Positions 7,396-16,422 of a stretch of DNA of 64,000 bases are shown here, piece after piece. The notes under the pieces were generated by a model. The model did no database searches. It saw only the letters and a list, made by a program, of their open reading frames with translations, and was not told the DNA's origin. Source of the stretch: an uncultured Lactobacillus sp. (GTDB taxonomy: Bacteria; Bacillota; Bacilli; Lactobacillales; Lactobacillaceae); NCBI GenBank assembly GCA_937874185.1, contig CALNAK010000021.1, forward strand, positions 434,001 through 498,000. Direction: 5' to 3'. How positions within the stretch are numbered: the stretch's first letter is position 1; every line of letters begins with the position of its first letter. Both the position numbers and the translations under genes were made by a program.

Positions 7396-8640
7396 TTATG
7401 CCTTCTGAGAAATACGAGGCAAGATAAGGAAAATGATTAATCCGATTAAGAATAAAATACTAATTGATGCTGCACCAATTGTTGATTTACCAGTCATTTG
7501 AGTCACAAAAGCCACAATAAAGGGACCCATAACTGCTGAGAATTTACCTAAGATATTATAGAATCCATAGAATTCACTACCTGAATCCTTAGGAATAATC
7601 TTACCAAAGTAAGATCTACTCAAAGCTTGTAAACCACCCTGACTTGTTCCAACTAAAATTGCTAAGATCCAGAAATCACGTGCAGTATGAAGATTTAATG
7701 CATACAAACAGATGATAAAGTAAACTGAAATTCCTAACAAAATTCCAATTCTAGTTGATGTCTTATCGGCTAACCAGCCAAAGAAAATTGAGAACGGAAA
7801 GGCAATCAATTGAACCGCCAACATAACAATCATCAATTCATTGGTCTTAACACCAATATCCATTCCGATAGCAGTTGCCATCGTGAAAATTGTATCTACT
7901 CCATCAATATAGAAGAAATATGCTACTAAAAACCATGCTACTTGACGATATTGCTTGATGTGACCAATTGTAGAAAATACTCGTTTAATACTTCCTGCAA
8001 AGGGATGTGCAATTGGTTCAACCGAATAACGTTGATGAACATTTTTACGTAATGGTAGATAGAAAATAAACCACCAAATAGCCGCAATAATGAAACTCCA
8101 ACGAGCGATTCCAGTCCCATCTAACATTCCGAAACCACCGGTCAATTGCAAAATCAAAAATAGAATAAAGGCAATTACTCCACCCAAATAGCCATATGCA
8201 TAACCATGAGTCGAGATTCGGTTCATATCCTTATCCTCAGCTATATCTATCAAAAAGCTGTCATAGAACAAATTACTGGCTGAATATCCAATGGCAGAAA
8301 AAACATAAACAACTAATAACCAACGCCATTGACTAGCTGGTACAAAAGCTAAACCAACGGTTGTTATCATTCCTAACCAACAAAAAATACCCAACAATCT
8401 TTTTTTGAAATTAGGATAATCTGCCAAGGCACCTAAAAACGGTGCTAATAATGACACTAATAATGTGGAAAAACTATTAGCATAACCCCAAATTGCTGTC
8501 GAACTAGCCGCTGAAATATTATCAGCTTGTGCAATAGATTTGAAATAGACCGGAAGAACTGCTGTTGTGACAATTATTCCGTACGCTGAATTCGCCCAAT
8601 CGTACATGATCCAGCTCCATTGTTCCTTATTGATTCTCAA
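7396..8640 (-). CDS. MFS transporter, UMF1 family
   Basis: A 414-residue, 12-helix transporter. The N-terminal WIMYDWANSAYG segment (residues 10-21) is the hallmark of the UMF1/Atg22-like branch, and SYFGKIIPKDSGSEFYGFYNILGKFSAVMGP (about residues 339-369, quoted in part by its key S-E-F-Y-G-F-Y and G-K) is also characteristic. The start is TTG at 8640, 8 nt after AAGGGG. Substrate is unknown; fungal relatives export amino acids from the vacuole, but this cannot be transferred with confidence. The leader holds a 10-bp inverted repeat (8659-8699) close to the ribosome binding site. It has its own terminator. Confidence 0.85.
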   Translation of the reverse strand: MRINKEQWSWIMYDWANSAYGIIVTTAVLPVYFKSIAQADNISAASSTAIWGYANSFSTLLVSLLAPFLGALADYPNFKKRLLGIFCWLGMITTVGLAFVPASQWRWLLVVYVFSAIGYSASNLFYDSFLIDIAEDKDMNRISTHGYAYGYLGGVIAFILFLILQLTGGFGMLDGTGIARWSFIIAAIWWFIFYLPLRKNVHQRYSVEPIAHPFAGSIKRVFSTIGHIKQYRQVAWFLVAYFFYIDGVDTIFTMATAIGMDIGVKTNELMIVMLAVQLIAFPFSIFFGWLADKTSTRIGILLGISVYFIICLYALNLHTARDFWILAILVGTSQGGLQALSRSYFGKIIPKDSGSEFYGFYNILGKFSAVMGPFIVAFVTQMTGKSTIGAASISILFLIGLIIFLILPRISQKA

Positions 8641-8658
8641 ATTGACAACCCCTTACCC

Positions 8659-8699
8659 TTTTAAAGTCGGTATTTAGATTCCCCCCAAAGACTTTAAAA
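8659..8699 (-). other. Inverted repeat in the 5' leader of the UMF1 gene
   Basis: TTTTAAAGTC (8659-8668) and GACTTTAAAA (8690-8699) are perfect 10-bp arms around a 21-nt loop with a run of six C (six G in the mRNA). In the mRNA the second arm directly precedes the AAGGGG ribosome binding site. It could be a leader hairpin or an operator; no known riboswitch class is recognised. Confidence 0.4.
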
Positions 8700-8809
8700 A
8701 CATTAGGATTCATTACTTATCTTCAAACAAAATTATTATATCGTAGTTAAGAATCAATTTTAACGGCGATAAAGGTATAAAAAATAATTACAATTTCAAT
8801 GGAAATATA

Positions 8810-8855
8810 AAAAAAGCCTCACAATAATCAGATATAAAATCTAATTACTGTGAGG
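8810..8855 (-). terminator. Strong terminator after the 8861-9295 gene
   Basis: On the minus strand CCTCACAGTAATTAGAT pairs with ATCTGATTATTGTGAGG (nearly perfect) and is followed by CTTTTTTTA. It lies immediately after the stop at 8861. Confidence 0.9.
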
Positions 8856-8860
8856 TATAT

Positions 8861-9295
8861 TTATTTCATGTTCTGTTCATCACGTGAATAGCTGAAATAC
8901 AAATCTAGCATTAACGATTTATCCTTGGTTGAAATATCATTCAACGTTTGAATAGCTGTGGCAATCATCAGATCATCTTCCATTCCTTCATCGGAATCAA
9001 AGTATTCTTGCTGAATTCCAATAGCCTCATCAAACCAATCACCCATTCTCACGACAAATTTATAAAAATCATTGTCGTTCTCCTGATTGATAAAATCGAT
9101 TTGCATCGTGTTGTATAAATCTGCTAACGCTAGGACATCACCATATTTCATGTTATTGAGAAACTTTGGAATATCCTTGGAATCTCGAGCTTCCTCAAGC
9201 TTCTTTTCATCAATCTCAGTAGCATTGTGAATCTCAAATATTGTTATAGTGTCGTCCCTCAATAATTCAGACGCTCTATCAATAGTCGATAACAT
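8861..9295 (-). CDS. Hypothetical acidic protein
   Basis: A 144-residue protein from the ATG at 9295 (GGGG 8 nt upstream). A longer reading to 9343 is open but its start has no ribosome binding site. The sequence is acidic and predicted mostly helical, with segments such as LSTIDRASELLRDD, KYGDVLALADLYN and VVRMGDWFDEAIGIQQEYFDSDEG. There is no signal peptide or membrane segment. I recognise no family. It lies downstream of another unknown gene (9404-9793) in the same direction, 108 nt away, and ends at a strong terminator. Confidence 0.6.
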   Translation of the reverse strand: MLSTIDRASELLRDDTITIFEIHNATEIDEKKLEEARDSKDIPKFLNNMKYGDVLALADLYNTMQIDFINQENDNDFYKFVVRMGDWFDEAIGIQQEYFDSDEGMEDDLMIATAIQTLNDISTKDKSLMLDLYFSYSRDEQNMK

Positions 9296-9403
9296 AGGCA
9301 CTACCCCGCTTTTCGTGAAGCTATACTTTGTTGCTATCACCATTTTAAATCAAAAAAAGTTTTTCTGTTGCTTATTTGAATCATTTGTCGTCAATTCGTA
9401 CAA

Positions 9404-9793
9404 TTATCTTTCTAAAGCCGCATCAGTCTTACGATTAAAAATAAATCCACGGACAGAACTATTTTTCTTTTCTAATTTAGGTAGAATTTTATTCTTCAGG
9501 ATGTCATTTTCAAACATAACTTCATCATAGCGATTCTTTGATAAATATGAAACAACTTGTTTAGCAAAATAATTAGTCTTTAAAACATCTTGTTTTGGAG
9601 ATTTTTTCATAAACTTCTTATTAAGATTATTAAGTAAGTAATCATTAAAAACCAATAGCTTGGGAAAAGTTACTATCATCGTGTTGGCAGTATACCAAAC
9701 TTTCTCATTTTCAATCGTAATAATTGTTTCTCGACCATCACTAATGTAAGGAATATTCTTCGTGTGCATGGCTACCATTGCAATGTTTTTCAT
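9404..9793 (-). CDS. Hypothetical protein, possibly ComK-like in layout only
   Basis: A 129-residue basic soluble protein. The start ATG at 9793 follows GAAGGAG at good spacing, so the gene is very likely real. Visible features are an N-terminal beta-rich part (TIITIENEKVWYTANTMIVTF), a lysine-rich middle (LNNLNKKFMKKSPKQDVLK) and a charged C-terminus (ILPKLEKKNSSVRGFIFNRK). I do not recognise a family; any similarity to ComK is only in size and charge and is not claimed. It is followed at 108 nt by another unknown gene in the same direction. Confidence 0.55.
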   Translation of the reverse strand: MKNIAMVAMHTKNIPYISDGRETIITIENEKVWYTANTMIVTFPKLLVFNDYLLNNLNKKFMKKSPKQDVLKTNYFAKQVVSYLSKNRYDEVMFENDILKNKILPKLEKKNSSVRGFIFNRKTDAALER

Positions 9794-10005
9794 ATTTACC
9801 AGACTCCTTCAAATTAACACCAATTGCGTAGTGCCCATGAAGTAAATTATAGTTTTTAAAGGCTGAATTATAAAGACTTTTTTCAGAAATTCAGTAGATT
9901 CATTTACATAATTTTTAAATTAAAAATAATTGCATTTTTTGCTTGCTATAAAACGCGTTCGATGGATTACTATGGTTTTGAAATCAAGAAAGGAAAGTGA
10001 ATATT

Positions 10006-10293
10006 ATGTTTGCTTATATTGAAGTCATTAACAACAATTCATCTGTATCATACGGTTATTCTAATTTTTATTTTTCAGATGGCACATTGACCATCAAACC
10101 TGTTAAAGGTCTGCTTCGTTCTTCAACAAAAAAAATCGACATTTCAAAGATAACAAATGTCCAAGATGGAATGTATTATAGCTGGAATAGGATTCAATTT
10201 GATTATGAAAATGATAGATATGCCTTTATATACAGTGGTTTCGGTGAATATGATTATTTAAAGAGAAACTTAATGTCAGAAATTATGGCTTGA
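10006..10293 (+). CDS. Small protein with a PH-like/beta-sandwich appearance, function unknown
   Basis: A 95-residue protein from ATG 10006; an in-frame GTG at 9997 is too close to the AAAGGA ribosome binding site. The pattern of short strands (NFYFSDGTLTIKP, KKIDISKITNVQDG, NRIQFDYENDRYAFIYSGFGEY) followed by one helix (YLKRNLMSEIM) resembles small bacterial PH-like domains, in which a strand such as 'I.ISKITNV' is typical. This is a fold impression only. It is a single gene with a strong terminator. Confidence 0.6.
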   Translation: MFAYIEVINNNSSVSYGYSNFYFSDGTLTIKPVKGLLRSSTKKIDISKITNVQDGMYYSWNRIQFDYENDRYAFIYSGFGEYDYLKRNLMSEIMA

Positions 10294-10295
10294 TC

Positions 10296-10347
10296 AAAAA
10301 ATGCTAGGGAAGATGGTGGTTGTTCACCATGATTCCTAGCATTTTTT
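10296..10347 (+). terminator. Strong bidirectional terminator
   Basis: A hairpin of more than 20 bp (AAAAAATGCTAGGGA...TCCTAGCATTTTTT with inner GATGGTG/CACCATG) lies between the convergent small-protein gene and the LysR gene. A- and T-flanks on both sides allow action in both directions. Confidence 0.92.
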
Positions 10348-10411
10348 AATAACTAACTTTTCTTATACAAAATAATATTGATTCTTTACCAGATATCTTG
10401 ATAAATAACAT

Positions 10412-11317
10412 TTATTCCTTAATCAGGGCCAATTCAGTCTTCTTCTGTATATAGTCTCGTAATTCTTTTATAAACAAATCACTAACCTTATCAGTAACTG
10501 ATGTCGGACTTTTATGGCGTAATAAAAATGCGGTTCTAGTAGGTGCTCTACCATCAGTAAGTATATATGATAAATCTTGATTTTTCTGACAAAACTTCTT
10601 CGCTACAGAAACTGGCAAAATAGACCAATCTTCAATTTCATCTAAATATGTAGACATCATATTAGCCGTTCCACAAGTTATTTTTTTCCTTTCACTATCT
10701 GGAAATAAGAATTGGTGCCACATAATAAAGGCAGAACTCCATAATCCATAAACTTCATGTTCTGAAATAAGGTCACCTATATCATGTGTTTTAGCGAATC
10801 GGGAATTATTGTTAAAAGTAAAGGCATACTTTTCACTATAAAGTGGTTCATCTATGACATTTGGATAATCATGAATAACAAAACAGAGTCCTAAATCCAT
10901 TTGTCGTGTCTCAATTAACTTATGTATTTCAGTTGCATGTTCAGTTTGACATGTTAAATAGATATCGGGATGAGATTTAATAAATACTTTGTAAAAATCC
11001 TTCAGTATAAAAGTTGTAACTTGATCAGATGCAGCAATTCTCAAATTTATAAACGGTTTATGTTCTGAAATCCCCTGAGCATCTTTCCACGTAGAATATA
11101 ATTTCTGTGCCATTGGTAAAAATAGCAATCCATCTTCTGACAAACTTAAACGTCTAACTCCAGGTTGTCGATTGAATAATTTTATACCTAGTTTAGATTC
11201 AAGATTGCTAATTCGTGAACTTATAGTACCTTGACTTACAAAAAGATTTTCAGACGCCTTAGACATTGTCTTAACTTTATATATTTCTAAAAAAGTTACT
11301 ATGTCATCGTAATTCAT
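10412..11317 (-). CDS. LysR-family transcriptional regulator
   Basis: A 301-residue regulator. The N-terminal winged HTH (residues 1-65) has the LysR pattern TFLEIYKVKTMSKASENLFVSQGTISSRI followed by LESKLGIKLFNR. The remaining residues form the usual two-lobed co-inducer domain (LRIAASDQ at about 91-98, DLGLCFV at about 140-146). It is divergent from the EIIBCA permease and GH1 genes with a 124-bp shared control region, so it is the likely activator of that operon. A TAGATA-N5-TATCTA repeat at 11346-11362 is a fitting binding site. The start at 11317 follows GGAG. The inducer is unknown, probably a beta-glucoside or its phosphate. Confidence 0.9.
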   Translation of the reverse strand: MNYDDIVTFLEIYKVKTMSKASENLFVSQGTISSRISNLESKLGIKLFNRQPGVRRLSLSEDGLLFLPMAQKLYSTWKDAQGISEHKPFINLRIAASDQVTTFILKDFYKVFIKSHPDIYLTCQTEHATEIHKLIETRQMDLGLCFVIHDYPNVIDEPLYSEKYAFTFNNNSRFAKTHDIGDLISEHEVYGLWSSAFIMWHQFLFPDSERKKITCGTANMMSTYLDEIEDWSILPVSVAKKFCQKNQDLSYILTDGRAPTRTAFLLRHKSPTSVTDKVSDLFIKELRDYIQKKTELALIKE

Positions 11318-11345
11318 TCTTTTTCTCCATATAATATTTGATTTA

Positions 11346-11362
11346 TAGATATTATGTATCTA
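11346..11362. promoter_or_regulatory. LysR-type operator candidate
   Basis: TAGATA-TTATG-TATCTA is a perfect 6-bp inverted repeat of the spaced type LysR regulators bind. It lies in the divergent region between the lysR and permease genes, 80 bp upstream of the permease start. Confidence 0.45.
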
Positions 11363-11406
11363 AAAGTATCGATTTATATAATAGTATAAATCACTATACT
11401 AATCAT

Positions 11407-11420
11407 TGTAAACGATTTCA
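11407..11420 (+). promoter_or_regulatory. CcpA-binding cre site
   Basis: TGTAAACGATTTCA matches the catabolite-responsive element consensus TGWAANCGNTNWCA. It lies 22 bp before the start of the EIIBCA gene, where CcpA would block transcription in the presence of preferred sugars. The flanks AATCATT/AATGATT extend it into a larger near-palindrome (11401-11427). Confidence 0.7.
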
Positions 11421-11441
11421 AATGATTAGGAGGAACTGCTG

Positions 11442-13331
11442 ATGGATTTTAATAAGCTTTCAGACGATATTGTCACTTTACTTGGTGGAAAAGAAAATAT
11501 TGATTCATTATCTCATTGTGCAACGAGACTAAGATTCATTTTGAAAGATGATTCTAAAGCAGATTTAGACAAAATAAAAGATTTGAAGGGAGTTTTGGGA
11601 GCTACATTCGGTGCCGGACAAGCACAAATAATTATGGGTGGTGCAGTCTTAGAATCATTCGATGCCGTCCAAAAAAACTATGGACCATTTGGTTCGGATG
11701 ATTCGCCAGAACCAGAAAAGAAAAAAACTAAACGAAATATCAAATCACTCGGATCAGATATAGTTAACTTTATCTCTGGATCAGTTAGTGCAGTTATAAC
11801 GGGATTGATTGCCGGTGGGATGATTAAATTAGCAATTTTCTTAATAGAATTATGGATTCCAGCCCTTGCCAATAATGGAACCATGAAATTATTAACAATT
11901 GTTTCAGATGTGCCATTTTATTTCATGCCATTATTTGTAGCCTATGGTGCATCAAAAAAACTATCCATGCAACCTGTTTACCCATTGATTGTGGCTGCAG
12001 CATTACTTCATCCTGATTTTACAAAGATAGTAGCCAGTGCCGGACAGATTAAAATGTTTGGTGTTCCAGTATTGCTTGTAAATTATTCAAGTACAATGCT
12101 TCCAGCATTATTAAGTACAGTTGCAGTATTTTATATTGAAAAATTTTATAACAAAGTAATACCAGGAATATTAAAAACTGTCTTTGTTGGTGCCCTAACA
12201 ATTGTAACCGGAATCTTCTTCACCTATACAATTCTTGGACCAGCCGGAACGTATGTCGGATACGGAGTCGTTAAAGCAATTGTTTGGCTTCAGGCCACGG
12301 TCGGACCAATCTCACTTGGAATACTAACTGGTGTTTTTCCATTTCTCGTAATGATGGGTATGCATACTCTATTTGCTCCAATCATCTTACAAAACTTTTC
12401 TACCCTTGGTTATGATCCGTTAGTTAAACCAGCACTATTGCTACATGTAATTGCCGAAGGTGGAATGGCACTAGGTGTTGCACTACGTGCTAAAGATAAA
12501 GATATAAAAGCAAATGCTTTTAGTATTGGTATCACTTCAATTTTTGCCGGAATTTCTGAACCAGCTGTGTATGGTATTGCTCTGAAATACAAACGTCCAA
12601 TTATTGGAGTTGTATCAGGAGGATTTGCTGGAGGAGTTGTCGCCGGACTATTCAATGTAAAAACTTATATGATGACTAAAACTACTATCCTTTCATTACC
12701 CGTTTATAAAAATACGATAGTTGGAATGGCTCTAGCTTGTATTACAGCGCTAATCGTGTCATTTGTTGTCGCATACGCAGTTGGTATCGATGAACCTGAA
12801 ACTAAAAAAAATGACACAAAAACGGACAATAAAAATATATATGCCCCTGTTTCAGGCCAAAGTATTGCATTAGAACAAGTAAATGATGATGTATTTTCTA
12901 AGAAAATGCTTGGTAATGGATTAGCATTCAAATTATCCGATAAAACTGTCGTCTCACCATTTGATGGAAAAGTTAGTGCGGTATTTCCAACAAGTCATGC
13001 AATTGGACTAACCTCAAAAAATGGTGTTGAAACGTTGATTCATGTTGGACTTGATACTGTAAGCCTAAATGGGAAAGGTTTTAATTGTTTAGTAAAAATG
13101 GATCAAGAGATAACCGCTGGTCAACAGTTAATTAAACTCGATTTACCCTTTCTTGAATCAACTGGATTAGATTTGACGACAATGTTAGTATTCACAAATT
13201 TAAACAATAATCAATTGGAAATAAAAGATTATGGGAAAGTTATCGCTGGTAAAAGTATGGTCGCAAAGTTAGACAGCACTGAAGAATCAGATATAAAAAC
13301 AAATGTCGTAGAGGGAGCTAGTTATGAATAA
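11442..13331 (+). CDS. bglP: PTS beta-glucoside-specific EIIBCA permease
   Basis: A 629-residue membrane protein that imports and phosphorylates beta-glucosides. Domain order is B-C-A. In IIB (1-85) the phosphocysteine lies in SHCATRLRF at about residues 25-33. IIC (about 100-450) has about ten membrane segments and the glucoside motif GITSIFAGISEPAVYGI. IIA (about 470-615) has the phospho-acceptor His in TLIHVGLDTV near residue 533. Its start follows AGGAGG, and its end overlaps the GH1 gene by 8 nt, so they form an operon. No LicT-type antiterminator gene is nearby; control is probably by the divergent LysR protein and CcpA. Confidence 0.93.
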   Translation: MDFNKLSDDIVTLLGGKENIDSLSHCATRLRFILKDDSKADLDKIKDLKGVLGATFGAGQAQIIMGGAVLESFDAVQKNYGPFGSDDSPEPEKKKTKRNIKSLGSDIVNFISGSVSAVITGLIAGGMIKLAIFLIELWIPALANNGTMKLLTIVSDVPFYFMPLFVAYGASKKLSMQPVYPLIVAAALLHPDFTKIVASAGQIKMFGVPVLLVNYSSTMLPALLSTVAVFYIEKFYNKVIPGILKTVFVGALTIVTGIFFTYTILGPAGTYVGYGVVKAIVWLQATVGPISLGILTGVFPFLVMMGMHTLFAPIILQNFSTLGYDPLVKPALLLHVIAEGGMALGVALRAKDKDIKANAFSIGITSIFAGISEPAVYGIALKYKRPIIGVVSGGFAGGVVAGLFNVKTYMMTKTTILSLPVYKNTIVGMALACITALIVSFVVAYAVGIDEPETKKNDTKTDNKNIYAPVSGQSIALEQVNDDVFSKKMLGNGLAFKLSDKTVVSPFDGKVSAVFPTSHAIGLTSKNGVETLIHVGLDTVSLNGKGFNCLVKMDQEITAGQQLIKLDLPFLESTGLDLTTMLVFTNLNNNQLEIKDYGKVIAGKSMVAKLDSTEESDIKTNVVEGASYE

Positions 13332-14742
13332 TAAATACGTTGATAAATTTTCAAAAGACTTTTTATGGGGTGGTGCAGTAGCTGCAAACCAAGTAGAAGG
13401 CGCATGGGATGTAGATGGAAAAGGAATTGATTATACAAACTATTGTGTAGGCGGATTAATGGGATATAATCCAGAGAAAGCAAAAAACACATTATATATG
13501 CCAGAAAGAAAGGCAATTGATTTTTATCATACTTATCCTGAAGACATTAAGCTCTTTTCCGAAATGGGATTTAAAGTATTTAGAACTTCACTTTCATGGA
13601 CAAGAATATTTCCCACTGGTGAAGAGACAGAACCAAACGAATTAGGTTTAGAATACTACGATCATTTATTTGACGAACTAATCAAATATAATATTCAACC
13701 ATTAGTTACTATTTCCCACTATGAAATGCCAGTAAATTTAATAGAAAAATATGGCAGTTGGCGTAATCGTAAGTTAATAAAATTTTATTTACATTACTGT
13801 GAAACTATTTTTAAACGTTATAAAGACAAAGTTAAACTTTGGATGCCATTTAATGAATTGAATAATATGCGAAGAAATCCTGAATATGTTGGAGGTATCT
13901 TGGGAGAACACGGTCATGGTAAAATGCAAGCAATCTATCAAGCATCACATAATATGTTTGTAGCTAATGCCAGTGCAGTTAAACTTTGTCACGAAATTAT
14001 TCCTGATTCTAAAGTCGGTGCAATGTATTCATTGAGTAATATCTATCCAAATAATTGCGATCCACAAACGGTTTTTGAAACAATGGATTGTAGAAGAAGA
14101 TCTTTGTTCTACGGAGATGTGATGATCAGAGGTTATTACCCTACTTATATTTACCGTTTATGGAACGAAAATAATATACATATAGAAATGACGTCTGATG
14201 ATTTAAAATTAATTAAAGAGAACACAAATGATTTTCTTGCCTTTAGTTATTACAGAACAACGACACATGAAAAAGGTCAAAAGTTTTTTGGAGATACCGG
14301 TGGGGATATTGGGACTCCAAATCCATATCTAAAGACTAGTGACTGGGGATGGCAAATTGATCCAACAGGATTTAGATATACATTAAATGAGTTATGGGAT
14401 AGATACCAAATCCCCCTATTTCCTGTAGAGAACGGATTAGGAGCAAAGGATATCGTGGAAGACGGGAAAATTCACGATCCCTACAGAATGGATTATTTAC
14501 GTCAGCACGTTACAGCTATGAAAGAAGCAATTAAGGACGGAGTTTCCATTATGGGTTATACATGGTGGGGACCAATTGATATGGTATCTGCCGGAACATT
14601 CCAGATGTCAAAACGATATGGTTTTATCTATGTTGATCTTGATGATCAAGGAAACGGAACACGAAGAAGAATTAGAAAAGATTCGTTTTATTATTACAAA
14701 CAAATAATTGATAGTAATGGAGAAAACTTGAATGAGAAATGA
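13324..14742 (+). CDS. 6-phospho-beta-glucosidase (GH1)
   Basis: A 472-residue cytoplasmic glycosidase hydrolysing the phosphorylated beta-glucosides delivered by the preceding permease. The GH1 start motif FLWGGAVAANQVEGAW is at about residues 14-29. The acid/base Glu is in PFNELNN (about 174-180) and the nucleophile in FPVENGLGAKD (about 366-376). The phosphate-recognising S-K-x-Y is in MSKRYGFIYVD near 428-438. The ATG at 13324 overlaps the end of the EII gene and follows GAGGGAGC. The length matches the family. It ends at a terminator, giving a two-gene operon. Confidence 0.93.
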   Translation: MNNKYVDKFSKDFLWGGAVAANQVEGAWDVDGKGIDYTNYCVGGLMGYNPEKAKNTLYMPERKAIDFYHTYPEDIKLFSEMGFKVFRTSLSWTRIFPTGEETEPNELGLEYYDHLFDELIKYNIQPLVTISHYEMPVNLIEKYGSWRNRKLIKFYLHYCETIFKRYKDKVKLWMPFNELNNMRRNPEYVGGILGEHGHGKMQAIYQASHNMFVANASAVKLCHEIIPDSKVGAMYSLSNIYPNNCDPQTVFETMDCRRRSLFYGDVMIRGYYPTYIYRLWNENNIHIEMTSDDLKLIKENTNDFLAFSYYRTTTHEKGQKFFGDTGGDIGTPNPYLKTSDWGWQIDPTGFRYTLNELWDRYQIPLFPVENGLGAKDIVEDGKIHDPYRMDYLRQHVTAMKEAIKDGVSIMGYTWWGPIDMVSAGTFQMSKRYGFIYVDLDDQGNGTRRRIRKDSFYYYKQIIDSNGENLNEK

Positions 14743-14774
14743 ATTTAATTAAAAAATGAATTATCGTAATTAAG

Positions 14775-14825
14775 AAAAGGTAAATCACCTCCAATAATCA
14801 AAAATTGGAAGTAGCTTACCTTTTT
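14775..14825 (+). terminator. Terminator of the first permease-GH1 operon
   Basis: Outer arms AAAAGGTAA and CTTACCTTTT enclose an inner CCAAT...ATTGG pair and are followed by TTTTTATAAT. It lies about 30 nt after the GH1 stop. Confidence 0.75.
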
Positions 14826-14931
14826 ATAATATTATTTATTTCTAATCATTCATAAATATGAAGAAAACAATTGCTATATTATGTATTAAAAAAATCATTT
14901 GTCTAATCAAAATAATTTTATTAAACTAATC

Positions 14932-16107
14932 CTATTTACTAAAAACTGCTTTTTGAGTTTTATTTTGGGCTTTAGTAACTAAATATTCTCCGTTACTTCT
15001 TTCATATCCAATATATCTAGCCTTGTAAATATCAAATGCTGTCGTTTGAACAATATGATATTCATATTCAGAATAGTCATGAACTATTACACCATCTGTT
15101 AAATCTTTGACAAACTTATCAGAGAAAAGCTTACCAACATTTTCTTTCTTTGCTTCCTCACGTCTCAAATCAGACTCATAATCTGTTCCCGCAAACGAAA
15201 GTTTAATTAACTGTTTGTTACGATCCATTAGTTTTTTATTTAAAATTGGGTCATTTTTTACCATTTTATAAAATTTTGCATTTTGTGAATCTAAAAAATC
15301 ACTATCAATATTTTTATTTACATCAATAGTTATTTTTTGATCTGTTATGTGATTTCCTGTTTCGTCAGTATTACTTGTTTTTTTCAATTTGAATTTAGTT
15401 GGTTCTTTATATTTAGTATTTTCAGCATGTTTCTTAATTGCATTCCAATATTCAACAAACTGTTTATTTTGAGTATCCCTGTTATAGTAAAAAGCTGACA
15501 TTTCTCGGTCAGAAACTGAGTATCTCACTTCAGAGTTTTCAGACTCATTTCTCTGTTCAATAGAGTCATACTTTTTAAAACCCTTGTTATTAAGAAACTT
15601 CATAGTGCTTAATTCGGCATCCGTTGGTGTTTCAGTAGAATCCCCCTTATAAACATATGCAATATAAGGAATTGTTTTAGTTACTATTGATGACCAATCA
15701 TATTGCCCAATCCCATCTTTACCATTCAACGCATTCTTTATATTCTTAGGAACATATTCTAAAGACTTTTTATCCTGATTTTTTGCTAAATCAATAATCT
15801 GGTTATCATTCATTGATGATAATTTTCCTAATGTTATGTTATTATCATTCATTCTATACGTTGATCCTACACCATTCCTAAAAACAATGATTTTATCAAC
15901 AATTGAATCTTTACTGTAACCATCTGCAGTTTCCCAGACATATACCCCTGATGCTTTGGCTTGCTTAACAATTGAAATCTTTTTTGAAACAGCCGCACTA
16001 GATTCACTCTTGCCACATCCACCTAATAATACAAGTGACATAAACAGTACTAATGTTGCAAGCAGTGTCCATCTACGACCCATATTTATTTCCTTTTGTT
16101 TTCCCAT
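14932..16107 (-). CDS. Putative lipoprotein of unknown function
   Basis: A 391-residue protein with a lipoprotein signal: basic residues, hydrophobic LLATLVLFMSLV and the lipobox LLGGC, with Cys at about residue 31. The mature part is polar and lysine-rich, with no membrane segment, and is expected to be anchored outside the membrane. I do not recognise a domain; it does not look like a solute-binding protein. Two starts are possible: ATG 16107 behind AGGGGGG, or ATG 16083 (MGRRWTLL) behind AAAGGA. The longer is given. It sits between the two beta-glucoside operons with no clear functional link. Confidence 0.65.
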   Translation of the reverse strand: MGKQKEINMGRRWTLLATLVLFMSLVLLGGCGKSESSAAVSKKISIVKQAKASGVYVWETADGYSKDSIVDKIIVFRNGVGSTYRMNDNNITLGKLSSMNDNQIIDLAKNQDKKSLEYVPKNIKNALNGKDGIGQYDWSSIVTKTIPYIAYVYKGDSTETPTDAELSTMKFLNNKGFKKYDSIEQRNESENSEVRYSVSDREMSAFYYNRDTQNKQFVEYWNAIKKHAENTKYKEPTKFKLKKTSNTDETGNHITDQKITIDVNKNIDSDFLDSQNAKFYKMVKNDPILNKKLMDRNKQLIKLSFAGTDYESDLRREEAKKENVGKLFSDKFVKDLTDGVIVHDYSEYEYHIVQTTAFDIYKARYIGYERSNGEYLVTKAQNKTQKAVFSK

Positions 16108-16422
16108 TCTAATCCCCCCTGTTCAAGAAAATTATCTTGAATTGTTTATTTAACTTAATAACCTTATACAAAATATTCCTAGATATTCCCTATTTATCTT
16201 CCCTAAAAGAGTGATTTAGAATTTTAAAGTCGAATTATCCCATAATAAGTTAAAAAGTTTATAAAATACATTATGAACTTGGGAGACGACAGAATTTGTC
16301 GTTTGTAATAAAAATCATGATTATATTTCTTAAATTATATAATTGGTAAAAATGTAACCACGTTTTAACAAAAAATGCATCCAGATCATTAAATGACCTA
16401 GTTGCATTTTTTAATGGTTTAA
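16108..16422. other. Intergenic region between the lipoprotein and the second GH1 gene
   Basis: About 315 bases without a recognised gene. It must contain the promoter of the lipoprotein gene. It shows a small inverted repeat, ACGACA-GAATT-TGTCGT (16286-16302), not followed by a T-run and therefore possibly an operator. It ends with the terminator of the second GH1 operon. Confidence 0.5.
16370..16412 (-). terminator. Terminator of the second GH1-permease operon
   Basis: AAAAAATGCATCCAGATCAT pairs imperfectly with the segment ending GTTGCATTTTTT, giving a hairpin with T-runs directly after the GH1 stop at 16423. Confidence 0.8.
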
